64,000 nt of DNA, taken from Ascarosepion bandense (lineage: Eukaryota; Mollusca; Cephalopoda; Sepiida; Sepiidae). Both the position numbers and the translations under genes were made by a program. Positions 40,945 to 52,379 of the stretch are shown here, in pieces. Every line of letters begins with the position of its first letter. Within the stretch, counting starts at the first letter, position 1. The notes beneath the pieces were generated by a model. The model saw nothing but the letters and a program-made list of their open reading frames with translations. It ran no database searches and had not been told where the DNA came from. The stretch is from NCBI GenBank assembly GCA_037127315.1, contig JBBBDQ010001269.1, forward strand, positions 2,359,001-2,423,000, given 5' to 3'.

Positions 40945-41480
40945 TTTTTTTATAATCGTTTCACCCCGAGCAAGGCATTTCACTGCCACTATTGCGCAGG
41001 GGGGTTACATAGAGGGGAAAGTGGTGAGAAAGGATTGTTAGATATAGGAAATGTCAGAAGGAGGGTGATAGGCGGGTAAGGATACCGAGAATGAGGGTTG
41101 GGTAGATGGTGAGAGTGTTGAGGTGTCTATTGACCTTACATTTAAACTCCTGGAGATTGTAACTGTCGGGAAAGCAGACATGGGGAAGGGAAATCCACAA
41201 GCGGGAAGCGCGAGAAAAGAAGCTGTTGGCGTAGAAATTACGGTTACATCTTATCTGTTTCACTGTAAAAGGATGGAACCTAGTTGCTAATCTATTATCT
41301 CGTGTAAATTCGTACCTAGGCGGTACCAATGATCTAAGTTCATCGGAGCAGAAGCCGTGGAAGTATGTAAAGTCAGGGGAAACGTCACTAAGCAAGAAGA
41401 GGTTATCTACTTTGGTTGGTTTAAGACACACAGTGATCGGTCTACCAGATGTGTTTAAGGCAGGCTCTATTTTTTGTGTT
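40945..41480 (-). pseudogene. LINE-A copy, C-terminal part
   Basis: The minus-strand frame (41605-41054) holds FTYFHGFCSDELRSLVPP, then FHPFTVKQIRCNRNFYANSF, FSRASRLWISLPHVCFPD and YNLQEFKCKVNRHLNTL, the RT C terminus of LINE-A with no stop over about 140 codons. The tail (CAATAGTGGCAGTG variant, GGGGTGAAACGATTATAAAA) is at 40950-41000. The first codons of the frame are unrelated flank. Confidence 0.82.
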
Positions 41481-41859
41481 TGTGTGTAATGATCTGCACC
41501 ACATTGTTGAAGAATATTCAGATACATAGATAGATAAGAAAGGACTGAATTACATGCATAATAATAGAACAGAACAGAGTATTGTGTAGTGTGTTCGATC
41601 CTCATCGAGGTAAATATTTTTTACGATATATATATAAATGTAATTACGATATATATATAAATGTAATATGTATATAATATATTACATATAATATATTATT
41701 ATTTAATTTATTCCGTAAGCGATAATGATGCTTCACGGATTAATTTTCGTTTGTATATTTCGATATAAAGAAAGGCAAGAACACGCATTTTGGTGAACGG
41801 TAGTCCAGTTGTTGTTATGGTGACCTTTACGAGGAATAGACTCTTCCTCTAATTATATA

Positions 41860-42039
41860 CTAGCAGTATAGCCCAGCGTTGCTCTGGCATAATGAAAGCT
41901 TTAAAACTAATCCATGGTCCTGGAGCTCAGGCTCAGTCTAAAGAATATTTCTGTGAAGCTTGGTGAGAATCCGATAAAAATTGTAGATTTGTATAAAGGA
42001 CATACAGACAGATAAACAGACACACACACCAACAACTTG

Positions 42040-42092
<53 letters not shown>

Positions 42093-42400
42093 CTACACAC
42101 ACATATATATATATATATATTATCGATTTTCTGTACTATTGTAATAACTGCAACATTGAAACTTCTGAATATCGTTTCTTATCTCTTTGTCTATGAGTGT
42201 ATCAAATTGCATTAAAATCAGAGCACCCCTTCTATAATTTTCGATATTTAACGAGGTTACCTCGACAGAAAACCTAGCTAAGAACACTTGCAGACGCTTA
42301 TAGTACAAGAAAATCGATTCAGCCTTTTCGGAGTCTATAGGTAATGGACACACACACACACACACACACACACAAATTTCCATTTATAAATAAGTTTAGA
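41860..42400 (-). mobile_element. Non-autonomous Helitron, copy 3, internally deleted
   Basis: Ends TCTAAACTTATTTATAAATG (minus start) and TATACTGCTAG (minus end), flanked by A at 41859 and T at 42401. About 200 bp of the 3' half is missing compared with copies 1 and 2. It keeps (CA)n at 42347-42374 and a greatly expanded (TA)n block at 42043-42120. Confidence 0.85.
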
Positions 42401-42690
42401 TAACCGCCTGCGTTTCGTCCAGAGGCAGTTAAGACAGCAGTTAAAGACGGTAACTAGTAGGCAGTTAAAGACAGCTACTATTCAGGCAATAAGCAGCGAA
42501 ACTGTACCGTTCGGAGTTACTTATTTCTGGTTACTTATTACTAACACTTACTTTATATATGTTGTTCTTGTTGTACTAATAAACTGTTTTGAACCTACCT
42601 CCTGCGTTCCGTGTCTTACTTCCGGCATAAGATTTGCGTTAAGATTTGCTACAACAAATTAGTGACGAAGATCCACAACAGTTGTTCGAT
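42401..42690 (+). repeat. Possible LTR 3' end with primer-binding-like site
   Basis: AATAAACTGTTTTGAACC (polyadenylation signal) is followed by TACTTCCGGCATAAGATTTG and CTACAACAAATTAGTGACGA, reminiscent of a Gypsy LTR end followed by TGGTGACGAAGAT-type primer-binding sequence. Short GCAGTTAAAGAC repeats lie upstream. The left part was displaced by the Helitron. No matching second LTR was found. Confidence 0.4.
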
Positions 42691-44384
42691 TTACGGTTTC
42701 GAATCCAGGGTATTCCGTTTTTTAGACTGATTAACACAATAGGCTACAATGCCATCGTATTTTACCCATCGCATGAGGTCTGAATAGGAGACGGATTTAA
42801 GTCTTTCTCAAATGGATAAGTGCATAAGCGAACATAGCTAACTGGCTGGCAACATGAACTCGTATCGACAGTACCATTTTCCGCGAAATCATACAGTTCA
42901 CTTAATGAATGCATTTTCACCGAAGATTAATAAATAGTTGTGTACAGTACGAGGTTTTATTAGCATTTTTAACGCAAAAATTAGATGGCTGCCTTATAGA
43001 CAGGCAAAATTTTTGGAAGAGATTAAAAAATCATGCATTATTGGCGATCGTTTGCTCTAAACAGGTAACTTTTCTGGATTGTTAAAATTCATGCCACAAA
43101 ATCATGGGTCGGACTACACATAGAATCGACTTATACACGAGTATAAAGAGGATATAAATTACACGCACCCTCCCATGGTTAGTCTCATAGGTTTCTCATA
43201 GTTTAGTAGTGTCTCTTATATCTCTCTCTCTCCCTCTCTTCTCTCTCTGTCTTTACAATAATATCGATAGTATCAAAATAAAAACTTTCTATCCGTTTTT
43301 ATTACGCAGTAAATATTCCTGTTGCGTAGAGGTTATGGGCTACAAATTTGGTTTGGCGTGCTGAGTTCAAATTCGAAACGAGACTGTTTATTCGATTTCA
43401 CCCAAATATGAAACCCTCATTGCCCTAGCCGTGAATTAATTGTAGGGAAGACTGGGCTCTCTAGCATTGGTTGTCAATCGTTCTAGTAGAAGTAATAGTT
43501 CGAATCAAAAATATTTTGGATGTTGGGTTAGCCACTCGACAGTATAAAACTTTCTTGCTATAAGACACATTAGGAACACCGAGCGTGGTGAGGACATGGC
43601 CGGCTTGTCTCTAAGAGGTTTATTGTGCATTAACGTTTGATTAAAATATTTTTGATTAGATTTTTATTTTATTTTATAGAGATCTTTTTTTTTAAATATG
43701 AAAGCATATTTTTTACACGGATTGTTAGTGTTTACGATTTACAAATTATATTCCTTTTTTTTCAGTGCGATTTTGAAATTGACAGTAAGAACAAGAAAAA
43801 CTACTTGCTATATCCATGTATTAATGTAAAGATTTCCATCTTTTTAATTTCCGTATGAATAGAAATGATTTTTTTACAGATCATAAAAGTTGTCTTTTGC
43901 TTCGAATATTCATAACGTCTGACTCATAACCAATAAGTATCTGTTCTTTTCTGAACTCTAAGAACGAATAAAAGACTTCGTTAACATCTCTCAAAACACA
44001 ACGTTCTATTTCAAGATTTTATTATTTCTTTTCTATGGTAAAATAATTACGTCAACTTATATAATAAATATTCTCTTTTTTACTCTACGTTATTTTTACT
44101 GAAGAATGTATCACCGAAAAACAAAAATCAATTCGTAGATTGATAGATGGAATGGACATGACGTCTTTACAGCGTGTTTTCTTTTTCGGATGTTAAACAG
44201 AATGTCTGATATATTCGAAGCAAAACGAAGTATTTGGGTTCGGGTTTGGTGGACTTAATGAGTCTTCTTTTCACTTTCGTTATAAGCGAGATGAAATTGA
44301 AATAACTGATGACTCGATTCATTATCGTTACTTCAGGCTTATCGTGAGGTCATGTGTGTAAGGTACTCATTTAGAATCCAACTC
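42691..44384. other. AT-rich region without recognised gene
   Basis: A (CT)n run lies at 43218-43246. The frame at 43637-43858 is hydrophobic because of T-runs. I saw no domain or terminal repeat. Confidence 0.5.
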
Positions 44385-44460
44385 GCTTCTTCTTCTTCTT
44401 CTTCTTATCTACATGCCTTGTTCTTTCAGGACGTAGGCGTACATAACCTTCCACTGATTA
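44385..44460 (-). pseudogene. LINE-B 3' end fragment with (GAA)n tail
   Basis: On the minus strand a short LINE-B 3' end (ACGTCCTGAAAGAACAAGGC) is followed by a (GAA)n run, as in the larger copy whose tail is at 44852-44874. The piece was made by a severely 5'-truncated insertion. Confidence 0.65.
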
Positions 44461-44512
44461 ATCAAATTGCTACAAGTTTAAAGCTTACTTGAATTCCAAG
44501 TATAAGATTCAA

Positions 44513-44816
44513 TGTGCGTTGTGGTGCATTGGATATCGGCTCGGAAAGAGAAATCGGGGAGCCGAGTTCGAATTCCAGCCGAATTCATTGCATTCACTTA
44601 CGCGAAAATAACCTTAGGAAAGGTATTAATCTGTCTATTCCTTCCAGTTATGGGTTAAATAGCAGGACAGATTGGGTTCTATAGTCTTGGTCGGCAACCA
44701 GTCTACCGCAGAAAGCAATGGCAACCTACTGTGGGATAATCTTCTGCCCAGTCAGTCATGTCTCTTTCGAGACATGATCGCCCAAGCGTGTATCACGTAT
44801 CGCACTTAACTGACTG
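44513..44816 (+). repeat. SINE-A copy, full length with target-site duplication
   Basis: The element begins TGTGCGTTGTGGTGCATTGG, has GAGTTCGAATTCCAG as B box, and ends TTAACTGACTG. It is flanked by a perfect 11-bp direct repeat ATAAGATTCAA at 44502-44512 and 44817-44827. The perfect duplication marks a relatively recent, LINE-driven insertion. It lies between two LINE-B 3' ends. Confidence 0.92.
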
Positions 44817-44849
44817 ATAAGATTCAAGTTAAAATTAGAAACGTCAACT

Positions 44850-47190
44850 ATTTCTTCTTCTTCTTCTTCTTCTATATGCCTTGTCGTTTCAGGACGTAGA
44901 CGATCATGGCTTTCCAAATCTTCCTATCCCAGGTGGCTCTTAGCACAATTTCTCCTGTTACACCACGCCACCGCCATTCTGCCATACACCCGGTCAGGCC
45001 AGTCAGTTACGTTATACGCCGTTTTCCCCTGTCTCTCATTCCCTCTATCTGGCCTGTTAGTATCAGGTTCTCCCAGCCTTCCTTTCTCATGGTATGTCCT
45101 GGGAACTTTAGCTGTCTATTCCTGATGCACAGTATTAATTTTCTTTTCGTTTCTATCCTTTCCAAAACCTCATCTTTGCTCACATGCTCTATACATGACT
45201 TTCCGTAGAACCACATTTCAGGTGATTCAAGTTGTTCCTTCATCTTCGATAAAAATGTCCAGCATTCACTGCTATATTAAAGAACTGAAATCCAGTGGTC
45301 TCTTCTTTGTTTCTAGCGAAATTTTCCTGTTTCTTAATACTCTACTCAGCTTTTAGAGTGCGTCCTTGGCTATGCCAATTTGCCTTCGGGTCTCTGTGTT
45401 GCTTTTAGTATCCCGGATCTGTATTTGCCATTTTGGTCTGCTTTTTTTGCTGAAGACCATGTATTTGGTTTTCTTGCAGTTTATTTGTAGCCACTTCTTG
45501 TCACTAACTTTAGCTATCTTCTGTAGGATGTCTTGTAGATTTCTTTCCGTGTCTGCTATCAGCACTGTATCCATAACATGTCGGGTCCTCAGAATAGTCT
45601 CGCTGTACAAGTTGAATAGAGCCGGTGAAAAAATACATCCTTGTGTTACGCCCCTTTCTATCTTTGTATATCTGCTGAATTCGTTACCTGTCCGTATGCA
45701 GGCGGTTTGATCACGCTTGTGTCTTTCCCTAATATGTCGAGGATATTGAGCATCTCCATCAATTCTTTGTGGCATATTTTACCTAGCACCTTCTCATAAT
45801 CGATAAAACATAGGTACATATATAGGCATTTGTATTACGCTTTCGGAGAGTATCCTAATCATAAATATGGCGTTCCTTCTTCCAGTATCTTTGACGAACG
45901 GCACTGTTCTTGTCCTATTTCTGGACTGCTTCTGCTTCTTGCTCTATTCATCAGGATTAGGGCGATCGGTTTTATAATGTAGCTCATTAAACTGATCGTT
46001 CGGTGAAGTTCGCAATCATTTGCACCTGGCTTCTTAGGCAGTGCTACGAAAATTGAATTGCCGGTAAATGTGCGTTTTAGGTGCCGACGGCCTTTCCCCC
46101 TTCAAATTTATCCAAAATAGCATTATTTCTGTGCAAATGTATATGCTGAACTCAAATCCACAAGTACTTATTGAAGAAACGTATCATTTTGCTTTGAAAG
46201 TCCATAAAAAAAAAACTATATCTCGCACTTTTTCTCTCCCGTAACTCTCACGAAGTAATTAACTGCAGAATGACGTTCTACGTAGGCAGCAATTTTCTTT
46301 TGCATTTTGGTCGATTTTCTTCCTTTACTGAAACTTCCGGCGACGTACTTCCTGTTATGAGAGTAATAAGTGTAGAAATATAATAGCGCATTACTTTCTT
46401 TACCGGAAGTACATCCCCGGAAGTATCAGTAAATGAAGAAAAATCGACCAAAAATCTACCAAAATTCGTTCAAATGCGCAGTACGTCATTCTGCAGTTAA
46501 TTACATGACTTCGTGAGAGTTACGGGAGAGAAAAGTGCAAGATATAGTTCGTTTTTTTATGGAAATTTAGATAAAAAAAAGTTAAGTTTCTTCGATAAGT
46601 TTCTTCGATAATGCTTTGAGTTCAGCATATACATTTGCACAGAGATAATGCTATTTTGGATAAATTTGAAGGGGAAAAGCGTCGGAACTTACAACAAAAA
46701 TTTACCGACTTGCCTAGGTCGCCTGGTATTACATCACTATTATAAATTTCATTTAATATTTCTCTAATTTTCTTCCAGGGTTATCAGCAGCTCTATTACA
46801 ATGCTGTCTTGTCCAGCTGCATTGTTTCTATTCAGTCTGCTCATTGCAGCTTCCACTTCGGACTTTAATATTTCTGGTTCGTCCTCATTTTTGTGCAATA
46901 TCGGTTGTTCTTTCTTGTCGTGGAAAATATCTTTTATATATTCATCTCATCGCTGAAGTATTTTCTCTTTCTCTAGTATGTTCGCTGATGTTAGGCCATC
47001 TATTTTTGCATATTCCCACAATACTGAAGTTCAGTCTGTTCAACTTCTCGAGTTGAGCACAGTTGTTGAGCGTCCTTACGAGCTATGTCGCTAAAGTAAT
47101 TCTTTCTTTGTTGTACATAGCCGCAGAGTAACAGTCTAGAGCCACCTATTGCCCATGCCATTCCTTCCCGGGCGATGGACAAATTTTGGA
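44850..47190 (-). pseudogene. LINE-B (endonuclease/RT-type LINE), long broken copy
   Basis: Minus-strand order: linker (RKNYFSDIARKDAQQLCSTR) near 47100, KDIFHDKKEQPILHKNE, EILKSEVEAAMSRLNRNN, [MITE insertion], FVALPKKPGANDCELHRTIS, TGNEFSRYTKIERGVTQGC, FSPALFNLYSETILR, VMDTVLIADTERNLQDIL, INCKKTKYMVFSKKSRPKW, and the C-terminal CIRNRQLKFPGHTMRKEGWE. It is the RT type of craniate/mollusc LINEs annotated as endonuclease-reverse transcriptase. The catalytic YADD has become HVMD. The 3' tail is (GAA)n. Confidence 0.85.
46062..46707. mobile_element. Palindromic MITE (foldback) inserted in LINE-B
   Basis: The two halves are near-perfect reverse complements over about 300 bp each: CGGTAAAT at the left end and ATTTACCG at the right, with matching inner blocks (TTCAAATTTATCCAAAATAG, CAAATGTATATGCTGAACTC, TAATTAACTGCAGAATGACG). 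A ~50-bp centre separates them. It interrupts the LINE-B codons between GDLGK and SIFVALPKK, and a short duplicated target (AATTGC at 46056-46061, ACTTGC at 46708-46713) flanks it. No transposase is encoded. Confidence 0.92.
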
Positions 47191-47500
47191 AAAATGTTGC
47201 CCCTTTACGCCGTTGGTGCTAACAGTCGCTGGATAACAGTTAGGTGACAGCTGTTGCCCGTGTCGATCCTTACCGATCGACGAGTTACTTCCTTATGGAT
47301 TAAGCCCTTCACGCCGTTGGGTTTCATGCATCTATTTGTAAAAGCCAGGATTGTTCGAAAGATATATAGTGGTGTCCCGTTGCCTTCTCCACGGTGTCTT
47401 ATTGAGACACCACCTACAGTTTGCTGGCCGTTGACTCCTTAATAGTTCCTCCGCCCTTTGTAGGCTTACTTTTTGTCCTACAGGGTGACTAACATCCTGT
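47140..47500. repeat. Degenerate ~100-bp repeat at the LINE-B 5' side
   Basis: ATTGCCCATGCCATTCCTTC at 47147 and GTTGCCCGTGTCGATCCTTA at 47247, with ACGCCGTTGG at 47208 and 47311, indicate two or three diverged repeats of about 100 bp. It may be the 5' UTR of LINE-B or an independent satellite. No coding motif was found. Confidence 0.4.
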
Positions 47501-47502
47501 GC

Positions 47503-47719
47503 AAAAATATCTGAAAAGAAAATATTAAACAAGTCAAAATATTGAACATGGGCGAAACAAAATTCCAAGCTTTTTCTCCGTACTGGTAACGAAACGCTAA
47601 TCTAGTTTTGCAGCTGTTCTTCTCTGTTGCTAGTTTAGACTTGTTTAAAAAATCTTTTTCGTTTCGCCTATGTTCAAAATTTTGTCTTGTTTGATATTTC
47701 CCTTTCAGATTTTTTTTTC
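47503..47719. mobile_element. Small MITE with ~55-bp terminal inverted repeats
   Basis: Left end AAAAATATCTGAAAAGAAAA, then a CAAAATATTGAACATGGGCG block; right end is the reverse complement (CGCCTATGTTCAAAATTTTG, CCCTTTCAGATTTTTTTT). The short inner part has TAACGAAACGCTAATCTAG and no coding frame. A related diverged copy follows at 47930-48090. Confidence 0.7.
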
Positions 47720-47929
47720 TTAATAGTTTCTAAAAGAAACAGATTAATGTTAATTTAAGATGTAATATTGAGTTTTTAATGTTAAATATTGCATAAAGTT
47801 GCATTTATACTCTTCTCCCTGTTGTTGTCTGTTTCTCTCCTTCTCTGGGTCCTTACATATTTCTTTTAAACTGAAGATTGATCGCTGAAGTTATCAAAAA
47901 ATGGCAAAACGATATTGTCTTTGAAATAT

Positions 47930-48090
47930 TTATGAAAATTCAAAAAACATTTCAAACTTTTTCTTTCTTCTCGTAACGAAATGCTTATCTTTAGTTTTGC
48001 AAACGTTCTTGTCTTTTGTTAGTTTAGACTAGTTTTAAAAAAATCCATTTCACCCATGTTTTGTCTTGTTTAATATTTCTCCACTCGCTT
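47930..48090. repeat. Diverged second copy of the 47.5-kb MITE
   Basis: Shares CGTAACGAAATGCTTATCTT, TAGTTTAGACTAG, and CCCATGTTTTGTCTTGTTTAA with 47570-47700 in the same orientation. Its left terminal repeat is eroded. Confidence 0.6.
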
Positions 48091-48959
48091 AAATCCCCAT
48101 AAGGTCAGCAAGACAAATAAGCTAAGCGTTACTATTGGGAGAGATACTCAAGGATCTTATTTTTGCCCTTCTAATCTACTTCTTCTACAGATTGTCTCTC
48201 CTCACGCCATGGACAATCGTGGCTGTTCACAACAAACTACACTTTATCTATACTTCTGAGTTGAGGCAGTATTTGCATTATTGGTATTGTTTGAACTGTT
48301 GTCATCATTATTATTGCCATGTTTACGACGTTTCGGAGGTTATTTTCAAGGACACACAGCCCAGTAGACATAGGCCTCGGTTAGTTCCAGTGACCCAAAG
48401 ACTTGTGACCCAAAGACTTGTGAGTTCAATACATTGGTGAACAAATAACTTAAATAGTTGATTTAAAGATAAACAACTACATGGCTACCGGAAATGTCAT
48501 CGCACATGGAATGATAATGATATATCCTACTGATTGAAATAAAGGGTTCAATTCAAATTTTTAGTACGTGAAGTAGATCCAAACATACAACGGCCGAAAC
48601 GTTATAAATATCGGAATAAAAAGTCCGAACAATGGAAATAATGTAAACAAGCCTTTGTAGCCCTTAGTCTTTTTCTACATCTCGCATCGTCTCGTTTCTC
48701 CATTCATTCACGTACGTTGGTCAGATCGGAGACACGCTGTCTCACCTGTTTCTTTGATTGTCAAATTTTCTAAGCTGATTTTCTCATTATATGTAAAAGA
48801 ATTGTCAGTTCTCACTTTCTGATTTTATCTATGTTGATTGCATTTTACTTTGCACTAACTCGTTGCTTACGCGCTGCGTTTAAGATATTCTCACCATCCT
48901 TCTGTTGAAACACATATGTAGTATATTATGCCGCTGGATCAGAACAAACAACGAAAATC

Positions 48960-49007
<48 letters not shown>

Positions 49008-49086
49008 TTATTTCGTATTCTACTGAGTGTAAGGCAAAGTAGAATACTAATGAAATAAATTTCCTACAGACTGTTTCAAAACCAGC
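48091..49086. other. No recognised gene; (TA)n before a PLE remnant
   Basis: The frame at 48135-48440 has no known domain. A perfect (TA)n run at 48961-49005 lies about 80 bp before the first PLE codons. Confidence 0.5.
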
Positions 49087-50525
49087 AATTTTTACGGACT
49101 TCCAAAGATTCACTAATCAACCACAATGAAAGCAGCTATCTAGAAACAAAAATCGGAATATACTCACACCCCAAACTCTAGTGAGCTTAAATTCAGACCA
49201 ATTGTAACAAGCAGACTGAGCACTATAATAGATGAAATATTACAACCATACACCACAAAAATAAAAAAGCTACATCAGAGACAGCATACATTACGTCAGC
49301 TTTTTACCACAAAAAGTGTATCCAGGTATACTCACAGTAACATTTGACGCAAACTGCCTGTACAGCAACATAACTCATGAACTAGGTAAACAAATCATTA
49401 CATTTTGAATGGAGAAACACCCGGAAATTCTTCCCACACGCTTCACAAAAGAATTCATTATACAAAGTATAGAACTAATTTTAGACAACAGTTAATTCCA
49501 ATTTATTAACCAAAATTATATTCAAACAACAGGTGCCGCGATGGGGACAAAAATGGCACCGACATATTAAACACTCACGCCATGTATATCTAGAAGAAAG
49601 CCTATATAACCAAAACTTGCACCCCAAAGTTAAGTTCGCGCTATAATATATCTATAATGAATTGCCATTTCTAGACATAATCATAAAAAACAAAAACAGT
49701 TCTATCAGCACAGACATTTACCATAAACCCACAGACACATAACAATACCTCCATTTCACGAGTCACCACTCTAAACGCTGTCTAAAATCCATTCCCATCT
49801 CACTAGCACGACGAATTTGCTGACGAAACCCTTTGTAAAATATGCCAAGAGGAACTACAAAAACACTACAAATAAGAGTATACCCTACTCCACTGGCAGA
49901 AGAAATACCATTAATATCTCTCCCAAATGAACAAAAACATGAAAAAGAAGAAACCATTCTAGCACACGTCTCCACACACAACAAAAACAACACAGAATTG
50001 TTTACAAAGATCGAAACACACATAGAATTACTCAACAAAAATGATAAAATAAAATAAATCCTTAAGACAACTAAAATAATTAAAGGCAAACGCCAACAAT
50101 TCTTTTAAAAAACATCCTAACCTCATCAAAGTTCCAGCAAAATAAAACACAGGGGTCACAAAATGCAACAAAAAAGATATGTAGTATCCAACATATTAAT
50201 AGAAGGAAAACACCTCGAAAACACATCTACATTGGAAATAAACACAGATCTGAGCTGCATTTCTCAGAACATAATTTATGCTTTAACTGCGATGTATGCG
50301 CATAAGTATACATAGGGGCGACAAAAGGCCCGAATAAAAGAGTAACCCTGCACAGAAGTAACATTAAAGTAGCCAATAATAGGGAATTGTACGTTTCCAA
50401 ACATTTAAATGAATGCAGTGCAGGTAAATTCAAAGTAATGCCTATCTACCAAAATACAGTTTATGACACACTCATCATGCAGGAATAAATATTTATATAA
50501 AAATACAAGCCTTTCGTCAACAAAA
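49087..50525 (+). pseudogene. Degenerate Penelope-like element (PLE-2)
   Basis: Plus-strand remnants in order: NFYGLPKIH at 49087, LKFRPIVTSRLSTIIDEIL, GAAMGTKMAPTY (RT palm) near 49530, ISTDIYHKPTDTHQYLHF, then open stretches HEKEETILAHVSTHNKNN and KIETHIELLNKNDKI, INTDLSCISQNIIY, VYIGATKGP at 50306 (GIY-YIG YIG box), and NRELYVSKHLNECSAGKF. About ten stops and shifts interrupt it, and the RT catalytic DD is not readable. The RT plus GIY-YIG order supports a PLE-type element of a family different from PLE-1. Confidence 0.75.
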
Positions 50526-50543
50526 CAACATGAAAAACCTACG

Positions 50544-50574
<31 letters not shown>

Positions 50575-50645
50575 CACACAGACAAACGAAATTCAAATGC
50601 GATAAAAACAAAAAACAGAAAATCACATGCACACAGACACATGCA

Positions 50646-50683
<38 letters not shown>

Positions 50684-50692
50684 CACACTGGC
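50526..50692. repeat. (CA)n-rich tract
   Basis: Interrupted CA repeats follow PLE-2. They produce Thr/His-rich frames on the plus strand and Cys/Val-rich frames on the minus strand, both artefacts of the repeat. Confidence 0.9.
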
Positions 50693-51253
50693 AGTCACTA
50701 AATTCAAATAGTATCCTGAAAACAATCAAAGAACTAGATGACCTGGAAAGTAGAATTGAATCAAAATCGCTGAAAACAATTTTGAAGCATAAAGACGAAA
50801 TCAAATTTCAAAAGTAAGTGAAAAAGATTTTACAGCCAAAGAAAGTGAAGGAAAAATTTAAGGAGCGAGTGTAAAAAAAGAAACAGCACGCACACATTTG
50901 AACTTTCTAACCTGCTCACCACTTTACTTATTTATCTATCTTGTCAATTTTAGACTCGAGGCACGTTTAGCGGCACAAATACCAACAAGAGACACTTAAT
51001 ATGTATTATACAAAAAGCAAGTAATATGAATAATAATAATAGCAACAATAAAGCTATACTTTAAACAAAACGTTCACGGCTTCTCGCACTTTTTCTTATA
51101 TATATATGTATATATAAAACAAATTGTTTGAAAATTATTTTTATCGATACTCGTATTTAAATAGATATTCTGTAATTAAATTAATTAAATAATATTATAT
51201 ATTTATATTTACTGGACTGATTATTTACGATAAATTTTTATTGCGAAAATGTG
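50693..51253. other. No recognised gene
   Basis: A short Lys-rich frame near 50710-50815 could belong to a retroelement linker but shows no motif. The rest is AT-rich. Confidence 0.45.
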
Positions 51254-51332
51254 TGTCAGTCGCAGGATTCGAACCTGCGACCCCTATCCACATGTGATCT
51301 GGCACGTCTTAGACCTCTCGACCACGAATGAC
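51254..51332 (-). pseudogene. tRNA-like sequence (tRNA pseudogene or SINE head)
   Basis: On the minus strand GTCATTC and GACTGAC pair at six of seven acceptor positions, the D arm GTC..GAC has three pairs, and the T arm GCAGGTTCGAATCCTGC is perfect. A and B boxes (TGGTCGAGAGG and GGTTCGAATCC) are intact. The anticodon arm does not form a proper five-pair stem (only CCA/TGG), so a working tRNA is unlikely. Part of the head recurs inverted at 51430-51470. Confidence 0.6.
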
Positions 51333-51475
51333 CATTAGTCTAAACGAGGTTTTAATCAAACCTATATAATAAATTTCAGAGCAGATATGGTCATTGCGAT
51401 AGATCGAAAACTGTGTTATATAGGCTTTATTAAAACCTCATTTAGACTAATGGTCATTTTTGGTCGAGTTGTGCT
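51325..51475. repeat. Short inverted repeat around the tRNA-like head
   Basis: GACCATTAGTCTAAACGAGG and TTTTAATCAAACCTATATAA (51331-51371) are mirrored by TTATATAGGCTTTATTAAAA and CCTCATTTAGACTAATGGTC (51416-51456). The arms are about 45 bp with a ~45-bp loop. Confidence 0.75.
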
Positions 51476-52379
51476 TCCCCTATGCGTAAAAAAAAATTAA
51501 GAGACGGTGGGTATTTCTAGGGTACGCAAGGAGAAAAGTGGGTTTTGGAAAATTTGAAACACAAAGGATAGAGTGAAAGTAAGAGACAGAGGAAAACAAC
51601 GTGTAACCCACGTAACGACCTTAAGCAGTGTAGGGTTTAGAGAAACGACAAAAAAATTCAGTAAAAGCTGCACAAGATATGAACTTACGGTGAGCACTAT
51701 TCACCAACATCATGAAAATAAATGGCACATAAAAGAAGTAAAAAATGGTATGACGGTAAACTGCATCCAGCAGCAACGTCTCTGATTGGAAGGTTGTGAG
51801 GTGGTATCTACTCAGTTCATTAAAGAGACAATAGCGAAGCAGCGTCTGCTCAGTTCATTCTCTTTATTATAAGTTGTTAAACTTTACTACCATTAATAAA
51901 AACTCTTTTCGTGTGTTTGATCTTTAACATTTACTTAATATTTTGTCTTTGCAATAATAATGTCGTCGAATAGTGAAGAATATAAGTATGTATTTATTTC
52001 ATTTGGACATTAATCATATCTTCAACCGAATTTTCAACATTAAGTTATCTCCAGACGATTTCCAAATAAAAAGTATTCAAAAACTCTAAAATATAAATGT
52101 ATTGAGCGCTTTTTACTACAACTGGGGTATCTTTAATTATGACGAGAAAATTATATATATATATTCAAACTGGTTTGGATTTTTGATGCCTTCAGAGTAC
52201 ATGTGAAATATTCAGTAGTAGCCATATATATATATATAATTCCAGGTGAAGAGGACTCAAGGTTTTATTATTTTGAGAGCTCTGGCATTTATTTTATTAC
52301 TGACTGTTCTCAATACAATGAGTATTATGGAGCTTAACATAATTATGTAATTATGAATTAATTGTACATTGCGACACGA
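51476..52379. other. Unassigned; contains an R4 fragment
   Basis: GTAAACTGCATCCAGCAGC near 51756 matches R4 at 17830-18010 in reverse. Frames on both strands around 51500-51785 have no known domain. Beyond 51850 the sequence is AT-rich. Confidence 0.45.

Noticed and set aside
50405..50817. Cys/Val-rich or Thr/His-rich proteins
   Set aside because: These frames are translations of (CA)n microsatellites on either strand.
51254..51332. Functional tRNA gene
   Set aside because: The anticodon stem has only three convincing pairs, one acceptor pair is mismatched, and part of the head is repeated nearby.
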